Shown in pieces: positions 18,174-27,300 of a DNA stretch of 64,000 bases (position 1 is its first letter; each line of letters begins with the position of its first letter). The notes under the pieces were generated by a model. It was not told where the DNA came from. It searched no databases and saw nothing but the letters and a program-made list of their open reading frames with translations. The DNA lies in NCBI RefSeq assembly GCF_026686735.1, contig NZ_CP113432.1:1116001-1180000 (forward strand). The letters run 5' to 3'. This DNA comes from Pseudomonas triclosanedens. GTDB taxonomy: Bacteria; Pseudomonadota; Gammaproteobacteria; Pseudomonadales; Pseudomonadaceae. Both the position numbers and the translations under genes were made by a program.

Positions 18174-19133
18174 ATGAAGTCCCTTTCCCCTTCACGGCAG
18201 ACACTGACTCGCTCCGAGCTGCGGCTGGTTGACCCGCGGCGGCTGCTGGTTGGCGGCGCCTGCGTAGCGCTTGTGCTGGCCGTGGCGGCGTTCGCCGGCG
18301 GAGTATGGGTCGGCCGTCTGCAATCCGATGCGCCACCCGCGCCGGCAGAAGCCGAGACCGCCCATGACGAGTCTGGGGAGCGCTTCACTGCAGAGCGCCT
18401 CGGCCAACTTTCCGGCCGCCTGCAAGTGCTGGAGAAAGACGCCGCCTATCTGCTCAAGGCTGTCGACAGCCACGAGGAAATCGCCCGCAAGCTGTCGAAG
18501 CTCGATCCCGCCCTCGCGCCTCAGGGCAGCGCGGCTCCCGCCGACGGCGAGGGTGGCATCCTGCTGCCGCCGCGCCGCTGTGCCGGAACCGAGCCGGCGT
18601 CACCGTCGGACCTGTTGCAAAGCGAGCGCTCGGCGAAGTGCCTGCGCCAGGTCTTTGATCACCTGATGGACCAGGTCGCCCGCCGTAACGCCGACTTCAT
18701 GGCCATTCCCGCGCGCCGCCCGCTGGAGCAGGCACGCCTCGGCTCGCCATTCGGCAACCGTGTCGACCCGTTCAATCGCCGTCTGGCCTTCCATTCCGGG
18801 CAGGACTTCTCCGCCCCGGTCGGCAGCCCGATCCATGCTGCCGCTGGCGGCCGTGTCATCGTATCCGGACGACATCCATCCTATGGCAATCGCGTCGAGA
18901 TCGATCACGGCAATGGCCTGGTCACGCGCTATGCCCACGCTTCGCGCCTGCTGGTGAAGGCGGGGGATCTGGTGCTGCCAGGACAGGAAATCGCCAAGGT
19001 AGGCTCCACTGGCCGCTCCACCGGGCCACACCTGCACTTCGAAGTGCTGTTCCGCGGTGATTTCGTCGATCCGCAGAACTTCCTTTCCCTGGGCGGTATG
19101 GAGATAGACAGCGATGGCCTGGCCTCGGACTAG
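18174..19133 (+). CDS. M23 family metallo-endopeptidase (LytM), membrane-anchored
   Basis: A 319-residue protein with an N-in membrane segment (about residues 24-46, LLVGGACVALVLAVAAFAGG), a periplasmic coiled-coil-like stalk (residues 65-115) and a C-terminal LytM domain. All zinc ligands of an active M23 enzyme are present: H207 and D211 in FHSGQDFSAP, and H286/H288 in GPHLHFEV. It should therefore cut peptidoglycan cross-links. It overlaps the next small gene by 20 bases, with bactofilin following, an order like the M23 peptidase-bactofilin pairs that set cell shape in Helicobacter. Upstream (17983-18173) is an AT-rich patch around 18040-18085 that may hold its promoter. Confidence 0.9.
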   Translation: MKSLSPSRQTLTRSELRLVDPRRLLVGGACVALVLAVAAFAGGVWVGRLQSDAPPAPAEAETAHDESGERFTAERLGQLSGRLQVLEKDAAYLLKAVDSHEEIARKLSKLDPALAPQGSAAPADGEGGILLPPRRCAGTEPASPSDLLQSERSAKCLRQVFDHLMDQVARRNADFMAIPARRPLEQARLGSPFGNRVDPFNRRLAFHSGQDFSAPVGSPIHAAAGGRVIVSGRHPSYGNRVEIDHGNGLVTRYAHASRLLVKAGDLVLPGQEIAKVGSTGRSTGPHLHFEVLFRGDFVDPQNFLSLGGMEIDSDGLASD

Positions 19134-19482
19134 GAAACCCTCCACCCGCCACCTGCTGCGCGCCGAACATCGCCCCCACGTGCCACGCGGCTACGCGCGG
19201 CTGGGCTGGGCGGCGCTGGCAGTGATCGCCTTGCTGGCAGGCGCCTATCTGCTGCGCGCCCAGGATGAGGGGCAGATGCGCGCGCGAATCGCTGTGCTGG
19301 AGGCGTCCAATGCCGAACTGACCGAGAAGCTCGGGACTGCCCTGGAGGAGAAGCGCCTGAAAGGCGAGGCGGATCGGGCGAACAGCGAGCAGCTCATGCG
19401 GCGGATCGATGTGATGTCCGCCGAGATCAAGAAACTGAAAACCGAGCTGGCGTTCTTTCGCCAGCAGAAATCCGGGAAGTGA
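19114..19482 (+). CDS. Small membrane protein with periplasmic coiled coil
   Basis: A 122-residue protein starting inside the M23 gene's end (20-base overlap). A basic N-terminus (RTRKPSTRHLLRAEHRPH) leads to one membrane segment (LGWAALAVIALLAGAYLL, about 29-47), then a charged heptad-like helix to the C-terminus (RIAVLEASNAELTEKLGTAL and ending IKKLKTELAFFRQQKSGK). I do not know a named family. Translational coupling to the peptidase and the short gap to bactofilin suggest it bridges the two, for example as a coiled-coil adaptor. Confidence 0.8.
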   Translation: MAWPRTRKPSTRHLLRAEHRPHVPRGYARLGWAALAVIALLAGAYLLRAQDEGQMRARIAVLEASNAELTEKLGTALEEKRLKGEADRANSEQLMRRIDVMSAEIKKLKTELAFFRQQKSGK

Positions 19483-19502
19483 GCCGTCGAAGGAGGACGC
19501 GC

Positions 19503-19943
19503 ATGTTCAGCAACAGCAAGAAGAAAGGGCCGCAGGTGTCGGTGGACAAGTTCTCCAGCCTGCTGTCGGGCAACGTATCGCTGGTGGGGGACCTGCAGTT
19601 CCAGGACGGCCTGAAGGTCCTTGGTACGGTGAAGGGCAACGTCAGCCACAAGCCCGGTGCAGCGAGCCTGCTGGCGCTGAGTGCGGAAGGGCGCATCGAG
19701 GGTAACGTCAGCAGCTATGACGCGCTGATCGACGGAACCATCATCGGCGACCTTTACGTCGAGCACCTGCTGGAACTGCATTCCAATGCCCGCATCGTTG
19801 GCAATATCCGCTATCGCCAACTGAGCATGGAGAATGGCGCCACGGTGGATGGAAAGCTCACTTGCCTGAACGACACGGAAGACAGCAAGCCACTGGAGCT
19901 CCCGGCTCCATCGCGGGCAACCGCCGAGGTTTCCGAGGTCTGA
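19503..19943 (+). CDS. Bactofilin (polymer-forming cytoskeletal protein)
   Basis: A 146-residue bactofilin: a short basic N-terminus (MFSNSKKKGPQVSVDKFSSL), then the right-handed beta-helix repeat region with regularly spaced glycines and hydrophobics (LVGDLQFQDGLKVLGTVKGN, GRIEGNVSSYDALIDGTIIG, NARIVGNIRYRQLSMENGAT), then an unstructured tail. Bactofilins polymerise without nucleotide and recruit cell-wall enzymes. The start at 19503 follows AAGGAGGACGCGC, an excellent ribosome binding site. The gene closes the M23/coiled-coil/bactofilin unit; the expected job is local control of peptidoglycan cutting. Confidence 0.9.
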   Translation: MFSNSKKKGPQVSVDKFSSLLSGNVSLVGDLQFQDGLKVLGTVKGNVSHKPGAASLLALSAEGRIEGNVSSYDALIDGTIIGDLYVEHLLELHSNARIVGNIRYRQLSMENGATVDGKLTCLNDTEDSKPLELPAPSRATAEVSEV

Positions 19944-20008
19944 TTCCCACAGCGCGGACGGCGCGCGCCTTGTTATGATCGCGCACTCCGCCGTCCAGAT
20001 GCTGTCTC

Positions 20009-20950
20009 ATGCTTGCGCTCCTGCTCCAGACTCTCGGAATCACCGCGCCGGTCTTCGCCATGCTGTTCCTCGGCGTACTGCTGCGGCGTGTGGGCTGGAT
20101 CGACCCGCCGTTCATCCAGACGGCCTCCGCCCTGGTGTTCAACGCCACCATGCCGGCGATGCTGTTCCTCGGCATTTACCATTCCGATCTGCATAGCGCC
20201 GCGCGCCCGGCGGTGCTGCTGTATTTCTGCCTGGCGACGCTGGTGGGCTTCCTGCTGGCCTGGGGCTGGTCGATCTGGCGGGTACCTCGCGCTGACCGGG
20301 GCGTCTACACCCAGGGCGCGTTTCGCGGCAACAACGGCATCATCGGCCTGGCGCTGGCCACCAGCCTATACGGCGATCACGGCCTGGCGTTGGGCTCGGT
20401 CCTCGCCGCCCTGGTGATCCTCTGCTACAACACGCTCTCGTCTGTGGTGCTGGCGATCTACAGCCCGAGCATGAAGTCCGACCCCTTGAGCATCTTCAAG
20501 AGTGTTCTGAAGAATCCGCTGATCCTCAGCGTGCTGGCGGCACTGCCGTTCTCCTGGCTGCAGATTGCTTTGCCGGGCTGGGCTCTGACGTCGGCGGACT
20601 ATTTCGCCCAGATGACCTTGCCGCTGGCACTGATCTGCATCGGTGGCACTCTTTCTCTGGCCTCGCTGCGGGAAAGCGGCGGCGTCGCCCTGAGCGCGAG
20701 CCTGATGAAGATGGTCTGGTTGCCGCTGCTGTGCACCTTCGGTGCCTGGTCCTATGGCTTTCGCGGGGCGGAACTGGGCGTGCTCTTCCTTTACTTTGCC
20801 AGCCCCACCGCGGCTGCCAGCTTCGTGATGGCCCGCGCGGCCAGCGGCAACCATGAACTGGCCGCTTCGATCATCGTGATCACCACGCTGGCGGCGGCGG
20901 TGACCACCAACATCGGCATCTTCCTGCTGCAGTGGGGCGGCTGGATGTGA
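20009..20950 (+). CDS. AEC (auxin efflux carrier) family permease
   Basis: A 313-residue inner-membrane protein with about ten hydrophobic segments in two similar halves. Family cues are PVFAMLFLGVLLRRVGWIDP at the start, the crossover region FRGNNGIIGLALATSLYGDH, and the C-terminal SPTAAASFVMARAASGNHEL. Bacterial members export malonate, malate or other organic anions; no substrate can be assigned. It follows bactofilin by 65 bases on the same strand but shares no evident function with it. Downstream comes the mag promoter region. Confidence 0.85.
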   Translation: MLALLLQTLGITAPVFAMLFLGVLLRRVGWIDPPFIQTASALVFNATMPAMLFLGIYHSDLHSAARPAVLLYFCLATLVGFLLAWGWSIWRVPRADRGVYTQGAFRGNNGIIGLALATSLYGDHGLALGSVLAALVILCYNTLSSVVLAIYSPSMKSDPLSIFKSVLKNPLILSVLAALPFSWLQIALPGWALTSADYFAQMTLPLALICIGGTLSLASLRESGGVALSASLMKMVWLPLLCTFGAWSYGFRGAELGVLFLYFASPTAAASFVMARAASGNHELAASIIVITTLAAAVTTNIGIFLLQWGGWM

Positions 20951-21104
20951 TGATTCGACGCTTCGAATTTGCTGATCGTTGAAGTGCGAAAAAAATGTAC
21001 TGACTTGTAAGATATTTCTGAAAGGCGCCTTTACGTTCCAAGACGTCGCGAAGTTCATATCGTCGCTGTACAAGACCAGTTACATTTGGCACCCGCCTGC
21101 ACGA

Positions 21105-21112
21105 CCAAGGAC
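21105..21112 (+). promoter_or_regulatory. Ribosome binding site of magA with RsmA-like GGA motif
   Basis: CCAAGGAC stands five bases before the magA ATG and serves as its Shine-Dalgarno sequence. It also nearly matches the CANGGAYG consensus of RsmA/CsrA sites. P. aeruginosa mag genes are reported to be under Gac/Rsm control, so repression of translation here is plausible but not shown by the sequence. Confidence 0.35.
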
Positions 21113-21117
21113 TGTTC

Positions 21118-21924
21118 ATGCACCCACGCCGGATTCTTCGCGCCATTTCCTGCCTCCCGGCCTTGTTGCTGGCGACGCTGGTTGCCGCGGAGCCGGGCGC
21201 CGGGATGAGCAGCCCGAGCGCCGGCTGGCGCTACTCCGGCCTGACCGATGACCAGAATGCCCCCCGCGTGGCCTACCCCACCCCGCCAATCGACCGGGGC
21301 GGCGTTCGTGGCCGCAGCCTGATCGAAGGACACCTGCGCGAAGTGGCCGGCGTCGACCGCGCCCAGCGCCTGGTGGTCAACGGCAACCCGCTACCGCTCT
21401 ACACCGACGCCGAAGGCCGCTTCGTCCGTCCCTACAACTTCGGCGCCGGCAGTAACAGCGTCGAGGTGGCCAGCGCCGAGGGCAAGTCGCTCAAGCGCAT
21501 CCAGTTCTATGAAGCCAACAACAGCCGCGTGCCGCCGCGTATCCGCCTGGCGCTGGGGTGGAATGACCCCAAGGCGGAGCTCGACCTGCACATCGTCACC
21601 CCCGACGGCCAGCACGCCTTCTGGGCCAACCCGCGCTTGCCTGGCGGTGGCGGCCTGGACCCGGACGGCGTAGATGGTCCGGGACCGGAAATGTTCACCG
21701 TGGCGGCGCCTCTGCATGGCACTTATCTGGTCTATGTCAATTACTGGGGCAACCTGAACAGTCAGGGTTACAACTTCCAGAACGGCAGCAACCAGCAGGA
21801 TGTGATCACCGCCGAGATCAACCTGGTGTTCAACGAAAATACCGTCAACGAGAAGCGCGAGACTTTCGTGGTGCCGATGCGCACCATCGGTGATCTGGTG
21901 CTGGTGAAGACCTTCAACTACTGA
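21118..21924 (+). CDS. magA: MagA, DUF2135 (YfaP-like) secreted protein
   Basis: First gene of the mag operon, 268 aa with a signal peptide (ILRAISCLPALLLATLVAA). The body contains RLVVNGNPLPLYTDAEGRFV, NFGAGSNSVEVASAEG, then the DUF2135 part: LGWNDPKAELDLHIVTPDGQ, PGPEMFTVAAPLHGTYLVYV and EKRETFVVPMRTIGDLVLVK. It is a clear paralogue of magF, the last gene of the operon. The first half resembles an immunoglobulin-like or carboxypeptidase regulatory fold (inference). The role is unknown; E. coli YfaP accompanies the alpha-2-macroglobulin YfaS in the same way. Gap to magB 38 bases. Confidence 0.88.
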   Translation: MHPRRILRAISCLPALLLATLVAAEPGAGMSSPSAGWRYSGLTDDQNAPRVAYPTPPIDRGGVRGRSLIEGHLREVAGVDRAQRLVVNGNPLPLYTDAEGRFVRPYNFGAGSNSVEVASAEGKSLKRIQFYEANNSRVPPRIRLALGWNDPKAELDLHIVTPDGQHAFWANPRLPGGGGLDPDGVDGPGPEMFTVAAPLHGTYLVYVNYWGNLNSQGYNFQNGSNQQDVITAEINLVFNENTVNEKRETFVVPMRTIGDLVLVKTFNY

Positions 21925-21962
21925 ATTCGCCCCTCGCAGGGATGACACGGGACAAGCGATCC

Positions 21963-23714
21963 ATGAGCGACAACACTCCCTCCAGCAGCCAAGACAGCAC
22001 CCCCACGCCGCCCGCCGGGCAGGCTCCGCGCCGTGGTCCGCTGATCGCCATTGGCGTGGTCGCCGCCGCGCTGGTAGCCGGCGGCCTCGCCCTGGCATTC
22101 GGGCTGATTCCGGCCTTCCACTCGGCGCCGGTCGGCACCCTGGAAGCACCGGAGAGCCCGGAAGCGTCGCGCGACCTGAAACGCCCCGACGCCCTGATCG
22201 AGAGCGCCTCGCTCAGCCAGTTGCCCAAGGCGGTGCTGGAGGTGCCGCTGCTGCGCGACGTGCTGACCGAGGACTTCGTCTTCTACTACGAGAACAACGC
22301 AGATCGTCTGGGGCTGGCCGGCACGCTGCGGCGCATCGTCTACGAACATGACCTGAGCCTGAAGGACAGTGTGATCGAAGAGTTGCTCGACCAGCCGGCA
22401 CAGGTTGCGCTGTGGCGCGGTGCGGACGGTCGCCTGCGTGACTTCATGGTGGTGCTGCGCCGCGGTGGCCTGGCCAAGGTGCTGGAGCCGCTGGCCAAGG
22501 TCGCCGCCGACGACAGCCAGTTGAAGAAGGTCGCCGAGATTCAGGCCAAGGGTGGCGCAACGCCGGTCTACAGCCTGCGCTATGGTGCTGAGAAGACGCT
22601 GCTGTTCATTTCCCGTGGCGACCAGATGCTGGTGCTGTCGAACCCGAAGATGCTCTTCGCCGCAGCAAGTTCCGATAGCCTGGGCGAGCCCGATGCGGCT
22701 GTCGCCAAGGACCTGGGTATCCTGCTGGATGGGGAACAGTTGTTCGCCAAGGACTTTGCCCTGGCGCCGCGCGGTGAGCTCAAGCAGCGCATTACCCTGG
22801 GCGCGAGCGTCCTGGCTATGGGCTACCAGCGTTTCATCCCGACCTTTGCCGGCGTGCGCTTCGAACAGGGCAAGGACGGCTGGCACAGCTTCCTGGCGCT
22901 CAACGAGGTCGCGCGCCAGCCAGAGCTGGACTTCACGCCGATCTGGCAGACCATGCCGATGGGCGCCAGCGCCTGCGTGGCGCTGCCGGTCACTCCCGGC
23001 CTCTATGACAATATGCTGGTACGCCTGGGCGCCGAGCAGAAGATGGCCGCCGCATTCTCCGAGCATCTTTCCGGCGCTGCTGGCCTGTGCTGGTACCCGG
23101 ACTCGCGCCTGCATTCGCCGCTGCTGGCGGTGAAGCTCGATGCGCCGGCCAGCCCGGAGCTGGACGAGGAACTGGGCAAGCTGTTCGGCAGCATGATCGG
23201 TGCGTACGAGGCCCAGGTGGAGGCAGGTGCATTCCCGGTGGAGAGCCGTCCCGAGGGCGATGGCCGCCTGTGGCAGCGCCAGGTCAGCTCGCGCTTCGGC
23301 CAGTATCCGGCGAGCGAGGCGGAGAACCCCGATCAGGTGAGCGGCAATGGCTTCTTCCGCGTGAGCCTGCTGCGCGACGGCAACACCCTGCTGTTCTCCA
23401 TCGACGACAAGCTGCTGGAGAAGGCGCGCAATACCCTGGCCAAGCGTTTCCCGCCGTTGTCCGATGTGCTGCCCAAGGATGCGCTGGTACCGGCCTACAT
23501 CGCGCCCAAGACCCTTTCCGATCTGCTCCAGCGCGAGACCCTCGACAGCCTGCCTCAGGACATCGAGCCGGTGTTTCGCAATGCTGCCGATACGCTGCTC
23601 CTGCCACGTCTGAAGACCCTCGCGGCGAATGGTTCCTTTGCCCTGACCTTGCCAGCCGGCAGCGAGCCCAGCGGTGAGTGGCGGTGGCTGCCGTTGGAAT
23701 GGAAGGCGCTGTGA
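21963..23714 (+). CDS. magB: MagB, DUF2138 (YfaA-like) membrane-anchored protein
   Basis: A 583-residue protein with a short proline-rich cytoplasmic N-terminus, one membrane segment ([20 protein letters not shown], about 26-48) and a large periplasmic domain. The domain starts with [20 protein letters not shown] and has [40 protein letters not shown] and [20 protein letters not shown]. It matches the E. coli YfaA/DUF2138 family, always seen with A2M-type proteins. No enzyme motif is visible. The start at 21963 ([10 protein letters not shown]) is chosen over an ATG seven codons earlier; neither has a strong ribosome binding site. The stop overlaps the magC GTG start. Confidence 0.85.
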   Translation: MSDNTPSSSQDSTPTPPAGQAPRRGPLIAIGVVAAALVAGGLALAFGLIPAFHSAPVGTLEAPESPEASRDLKRPDALIESASLSQLPKAVLEVPLLRDVLTEDFVFYYENNADRLGLAGTLRRIVYEHDLSLKDSVIEELLDQPAQVALWRGADGRLRDFMVVLRRGGLAKVLEPLAKVAADDSQLKKVAEIQAKGGATPVYSLRYGAEKTLLFISRGDQMLVLSNPKMLFAAASSDSLGEPDAAVAKDLGILLDGEQLFAKDFALAPRGELKQRITLGASVLAMGYQRFIPTFAGVRFEQGKDGWHSFLALNEVARQPELDFTPIWQTMPMGASACVALPVTPGLYDNMLVRLGAEQKMAAAFSEHLSGAAGLCWYPDSRLHSPLLAVKLDAPASPELDEELGKLFGSMIGAYEAQVEAGAFPVESRPEGDGRLWQRQVSSRFGQYPASEAENPDQVSGNGFFRVSLLRDGNTLLFSIDDKLLEKARNTLAKRFPPLSDVLPKDALVPAYIAPKTLSDLLQRETLDSLPQDIEPVFRNAADTLLLPRLKTLAANGSFALTLPAGSEPSGEWRWLPLEWKAL

Positions 23715-24343
23715 TCCGAAAGCCTCTGACCCTGCTCGCCGGCCTGCTGACAGCCACCTTGCTGCAGGCTGCCGAGCCCGCGCTGGACTCGCAGCAGACC
23801 CAGGTGTTCCGTGCATGGTTCGTGCGCATCGCCGAGGAGCAGTTGCGCCGCGGGCCGAACCCGCGCTGGTACCAGCAGGACTGCGCGGGCCTGGTGCGCT
23901 TTGCCGCCAACGAGGCGCTGAAAGTGCATGACGCCAAGTGGCTGCGCGCCAATGGCATGTCCAACCGCTACCTGCCACCGGAGCTCGATCTCAGCGACGA
24001 GCAGCGCCGCCTGGCACAGACCTGGCAGCAGGGGGGCGGCAAGACCGGCCCCTACGTCAATGCGATCAAGTTGATCCAGTACAACAGCCAGTTCGTCGGC
24101 CGCGACCTCAACCAGGCGCGCCCGGGCGATCTGATCTTCTTCGACCAGGGCGATGACCAGCATCTGATGATCTGGATGGGCCGCGACATCGCCTACCACA
24201 CCGGCACTCGTACGGCGACCGACAACGGCATGCGTTCGGTCAGCCTGCAACAACTCATGACATGGAAGGACACCCGATGGATACCCGACGAATCCAACCC
24301 CAACTTTATCGGCGTCTATCGCTTGTCCTTCCTGACTCGATGA
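23711..24343 (+). CDS. magC: MagC, DUF1175 (YfaT-like) protein with NlpC/P60-like motifs
   Basis: A 210-residue exported protein. Starting at GTG 23711 (overlapping the magB stop as GTGA) it has a clean signal peptide, [20 protein letters not shown]; an upstream in-frame ATG at 23699 is the alternative. The mature part contains [17 protein letters not shown], close to the catalytic DCSGLVxY of NlpC/P60 cysteine peptidases with C58, then [20 protein letters not shown], matching the RPGDLxFF...H block with H151. This suggests a peptidoglycan or peptide hydrolase/amidase fold; activity is inferred. The stop overlaps magD by four bases. Confidence 0.87.
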   Translation: MIRKPLTLLAGLLTATLLQAAEPALDSQQTQVFRAWFVRIAEEQLRRGPNPRWYQQDCAGLVRFAANEALKVHDAKWLRANGMSNRYLPPELDLSDEQRRLAQTWQQGGGKTGPYVNAIKLIQYNSQFVGRDLNQARPGDLIFFDQGDDQHLMIWMGRDIAYHTGTRTATDNGMRSVSLQQLMTWKDTRWIPDESNPNFIGVYRLSFLTR

Positions 24344-27300
24344 ACGCGCTGCGCGGCATCGCCGCCGCTCTCGCCTGCGCTGGCCTGTTTGCCGTCGCGC
24401 CGGCACTTGTGCAGGCGGATGACGAGGTTCCGGCGAGCAACTACACACCGATGGCCGGCGAGTCGTTCTTTCTGCTGGCCGACAGCAGCTTCGCCTCCGA
24501 CGAAGAAGCCAAGGTACGTCTCGAAGCGCCGGGCCGGGATTACCGCCGCTACAGCATGGAGCCTTACGGCGGCGCGGATATCCGTGTCTATCGCATCGAC
24601 AAGCCGCTGGACTTCCTCAAGCGCCAGAAGAACCTGCACCGCGTGCTTTCCGAGGGACAGTTCAAGGGGGAGGGCCTGTCCAACACCCTCGCGTACCTGT
24701 GGGACAACTGGTACCGCAAGTCGCGTCGGGTGATGCAGCGGACCTTCTCCTATGAGTCGCGCCAGCAGGTCACCGAAGTGGTGCCCGAGCTGAAGATGGG
24801 CAACGCCATCGCCGCGCCCACGCCCTACGACGCGCAGCCACAGTACGCGCCGATTCCCGGCCTGCCGATGGTCAGCCAGTTCCGCTACCCGCTGTGGGAC
24901 GCCAAGCCCATCCAGCCGCCGAAGGAAGTCAGCCTCGCCGGTTCCTCCAGCGAGTTCATCAACGTCGCGCCGGGCAACGTCTACATCCCGCTGGGCAAGC
25001 TCAAGCCGGGCCTGTACCTGGTGGAAGCGCTGGTCGGCAAGTACCGCGCCACCACCGTGGTGTTCGTCTCCAACAGCGTCGCGGTGAGCAAGATCGCCGG
25101 TAACGAGCTGCTGGTCTGGACCGCGCGTAAGCACGAAGGTACGCCGGTAGGTGGCGCCAAGGTGCTGTGGACCGACGGGCTTGGCGTGATGAGCAGCGGC
25201 AGCAGCGACGCCGACGGCCTGCTGCGCCTGCAACACGTCAGCCCCGAGCGTTCCTTCGTGATCGGCGAGGACGAGGAGGGCGGTGTCTTCGTCTCCGAGA
25301 ACTTCTACTACGACAGCGAAATCTACGACACCAAGCTCTACGCCTTCACCGACCGCCCGCTGTACCGCCCGGGCGACTGGGTGTCGCTGAAGATCGTTGG
25401 CCGCGAGTTCAAGAACGCCCGCGAGTCGCAATCACCGCAGAGCGCGCCGCTGCGCCTGTCGGTGATCGACGCCGCCGGCACTACGCTGCAGACGCTGGAC
25501 CTCAAGTTCGACGCCAGAAGCGGCACTCAGGGCCGCTTCCAGTTGCCACCCAATGCCGTCGCCGGCGGTTACGAACTGCGCTTCGACTACCGCGACCAGA
25601 CCTACAGCAGTGCCTTCCGCGTTGCCGAGTACATCAAGCCGCACTTCGAGATTTCCCTCGACCTGGCCAAGCCGGACTTCAAGACCGGCGAGCCGGTGAA
25701 GGGCAACCTGATCCTCCTCTATCCGGACGGCAAGCCGGTGGCCAACGCACGGCTGGAGCTGAGCCTGCGTGCCCAGCAACTGTCGATGGTGGACAACGAG
25801 TTGCAGTACCTCGGCCAGTTCCCGGTGGAACTGTCGAGCACCCAGCTGACCACCGACGCCCAGGGTCGCGCCGTGCTTGACCTGCCAGCGGCTGAGAAGC
25901 CGAGCCGCTACATGCTTACGGTGTTCGCCAGCGATGGTGCCGCATACCGGGTCAAGACCAGCAAGGAAATCCTCATCGAGCGTGGCGCCGCGCGTTATCG
26001 CGTAAGCGCTCCGCAACGCTTCAGCGCCGCGGGCGACAAGGTGGAGTTCAGCTACGCCGCCGAGCAGGCGAGCCAGATCGAACCGACCACCTACCGCTGG
26101 TTGCGCCTGGAAGACCGCAGCAGCGGCAGCGGCGCGGTGGCCGACGGCAAGTTCGCCATCGCCTTCGATAAACCCGGTACCTACAGCGTCGAGCTGCGCG
26201 ACAAGGCCGGCCAACTGCTGGGCGGCACCGGTCATTCGGTGAGCGGCGACGGTGTGAAAGCGGTGCCTGGCACCGTGGAGATCGTCCTCGACAAGCCCGA
26301 GTACAAGGCCGGCGAGGAAGCCCTGGCACTGATCACCTTCCCCGAGCCGGTGGACGATGCGCTGCTTTCGCTGGAGCGCGACAAGGTCGAGGCTACCGCG
26401 TTGCTGTCCAAGGGCGGCGACTGGCTGAAGCTGGAGAAGCTCAACCCCACGCAATACCGCGCCCGCATTCCGGTGAAGGCCGAGTTCTCGCCGAACCTGA
26501 CCTTCTCAGTGCTCTACACCCGCAGCGGCGACTACAGCTTCCAGAACGCCGGGATCAAGGTCGCCGTGCCGCAGGTGGAGATTGCCGTAAGCACCGACAA
26601 GGAGCGCTACGAGCCGGGCGAAACGGTCACCGTGAACCTCGATACCACCTATGCCGGCAAGCCGGTGTCCAGCCGCCTGACGGTGAGTGTGGTGGACGAG
26701 ATGATCTACGCGCTGCAGCCGGAGATCGCTCCGGGCATCGACCAGTTCTTCTATCACCCGCGCCGCAATAACGTGCGTACCAGCGCCAGCCTGTCGTTCA
26801 TCAGCTACGACGTCGCACTGCCCGGCACGCCCAGCGCACCAGGCCGCGCCAACCGCAGCGAGCGCGGCGTGAAAGTCCTGGAACGACCGCGTCGCGAGGA
26901 AGTCGATACCGCCGCCTGGGAGCCGGAACTGCTCACCGACGCCAACGGCAAGGCCAGCTTCACCTTCCGCATGCCTGACTCCCTGACCCGCTGGCGCATT
27001 ACCGCCCGAGCGATGGATGACGAAGGCCAGGTCGGCCAGAAGAAACAGTTCATCCGCTCGGAAAAGCCGCTGTACCTGAAGTGGAGCGGTCCGAAGCGCT
27101 TCCGCAGCGGCGATCAGCCGGACCTCGGCCTGTTCGTCTTCAACCAGGGCGAGCAGGACACCAAGGCCGAACTGCAGGTTCGCGCCAACGGCGTGGAAAA
27201 GACCCAGGCGCTGGAACTCAAGCGCGGCGTCAACTACATCGCGCTGCCGCAACAACCGCTGAACGATGGCGATTGGAGTGTCGAGCTGCGCCAGGAGGGC

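Noticed and set aside
21087..21101. TTGGCAC...TGCA pattern like a sigma-54 promoter before magA
   Set aside because: The GG to GC spacing is one base short and the predicted transcript start would leave almost no leader before the ATG.
24262..24339. Earlier ATG for magD inside magC
   Set aside because: It would place about 26 residues before the signal peptide; the ATGA overlap at 24340 gives a clean signal sequence.
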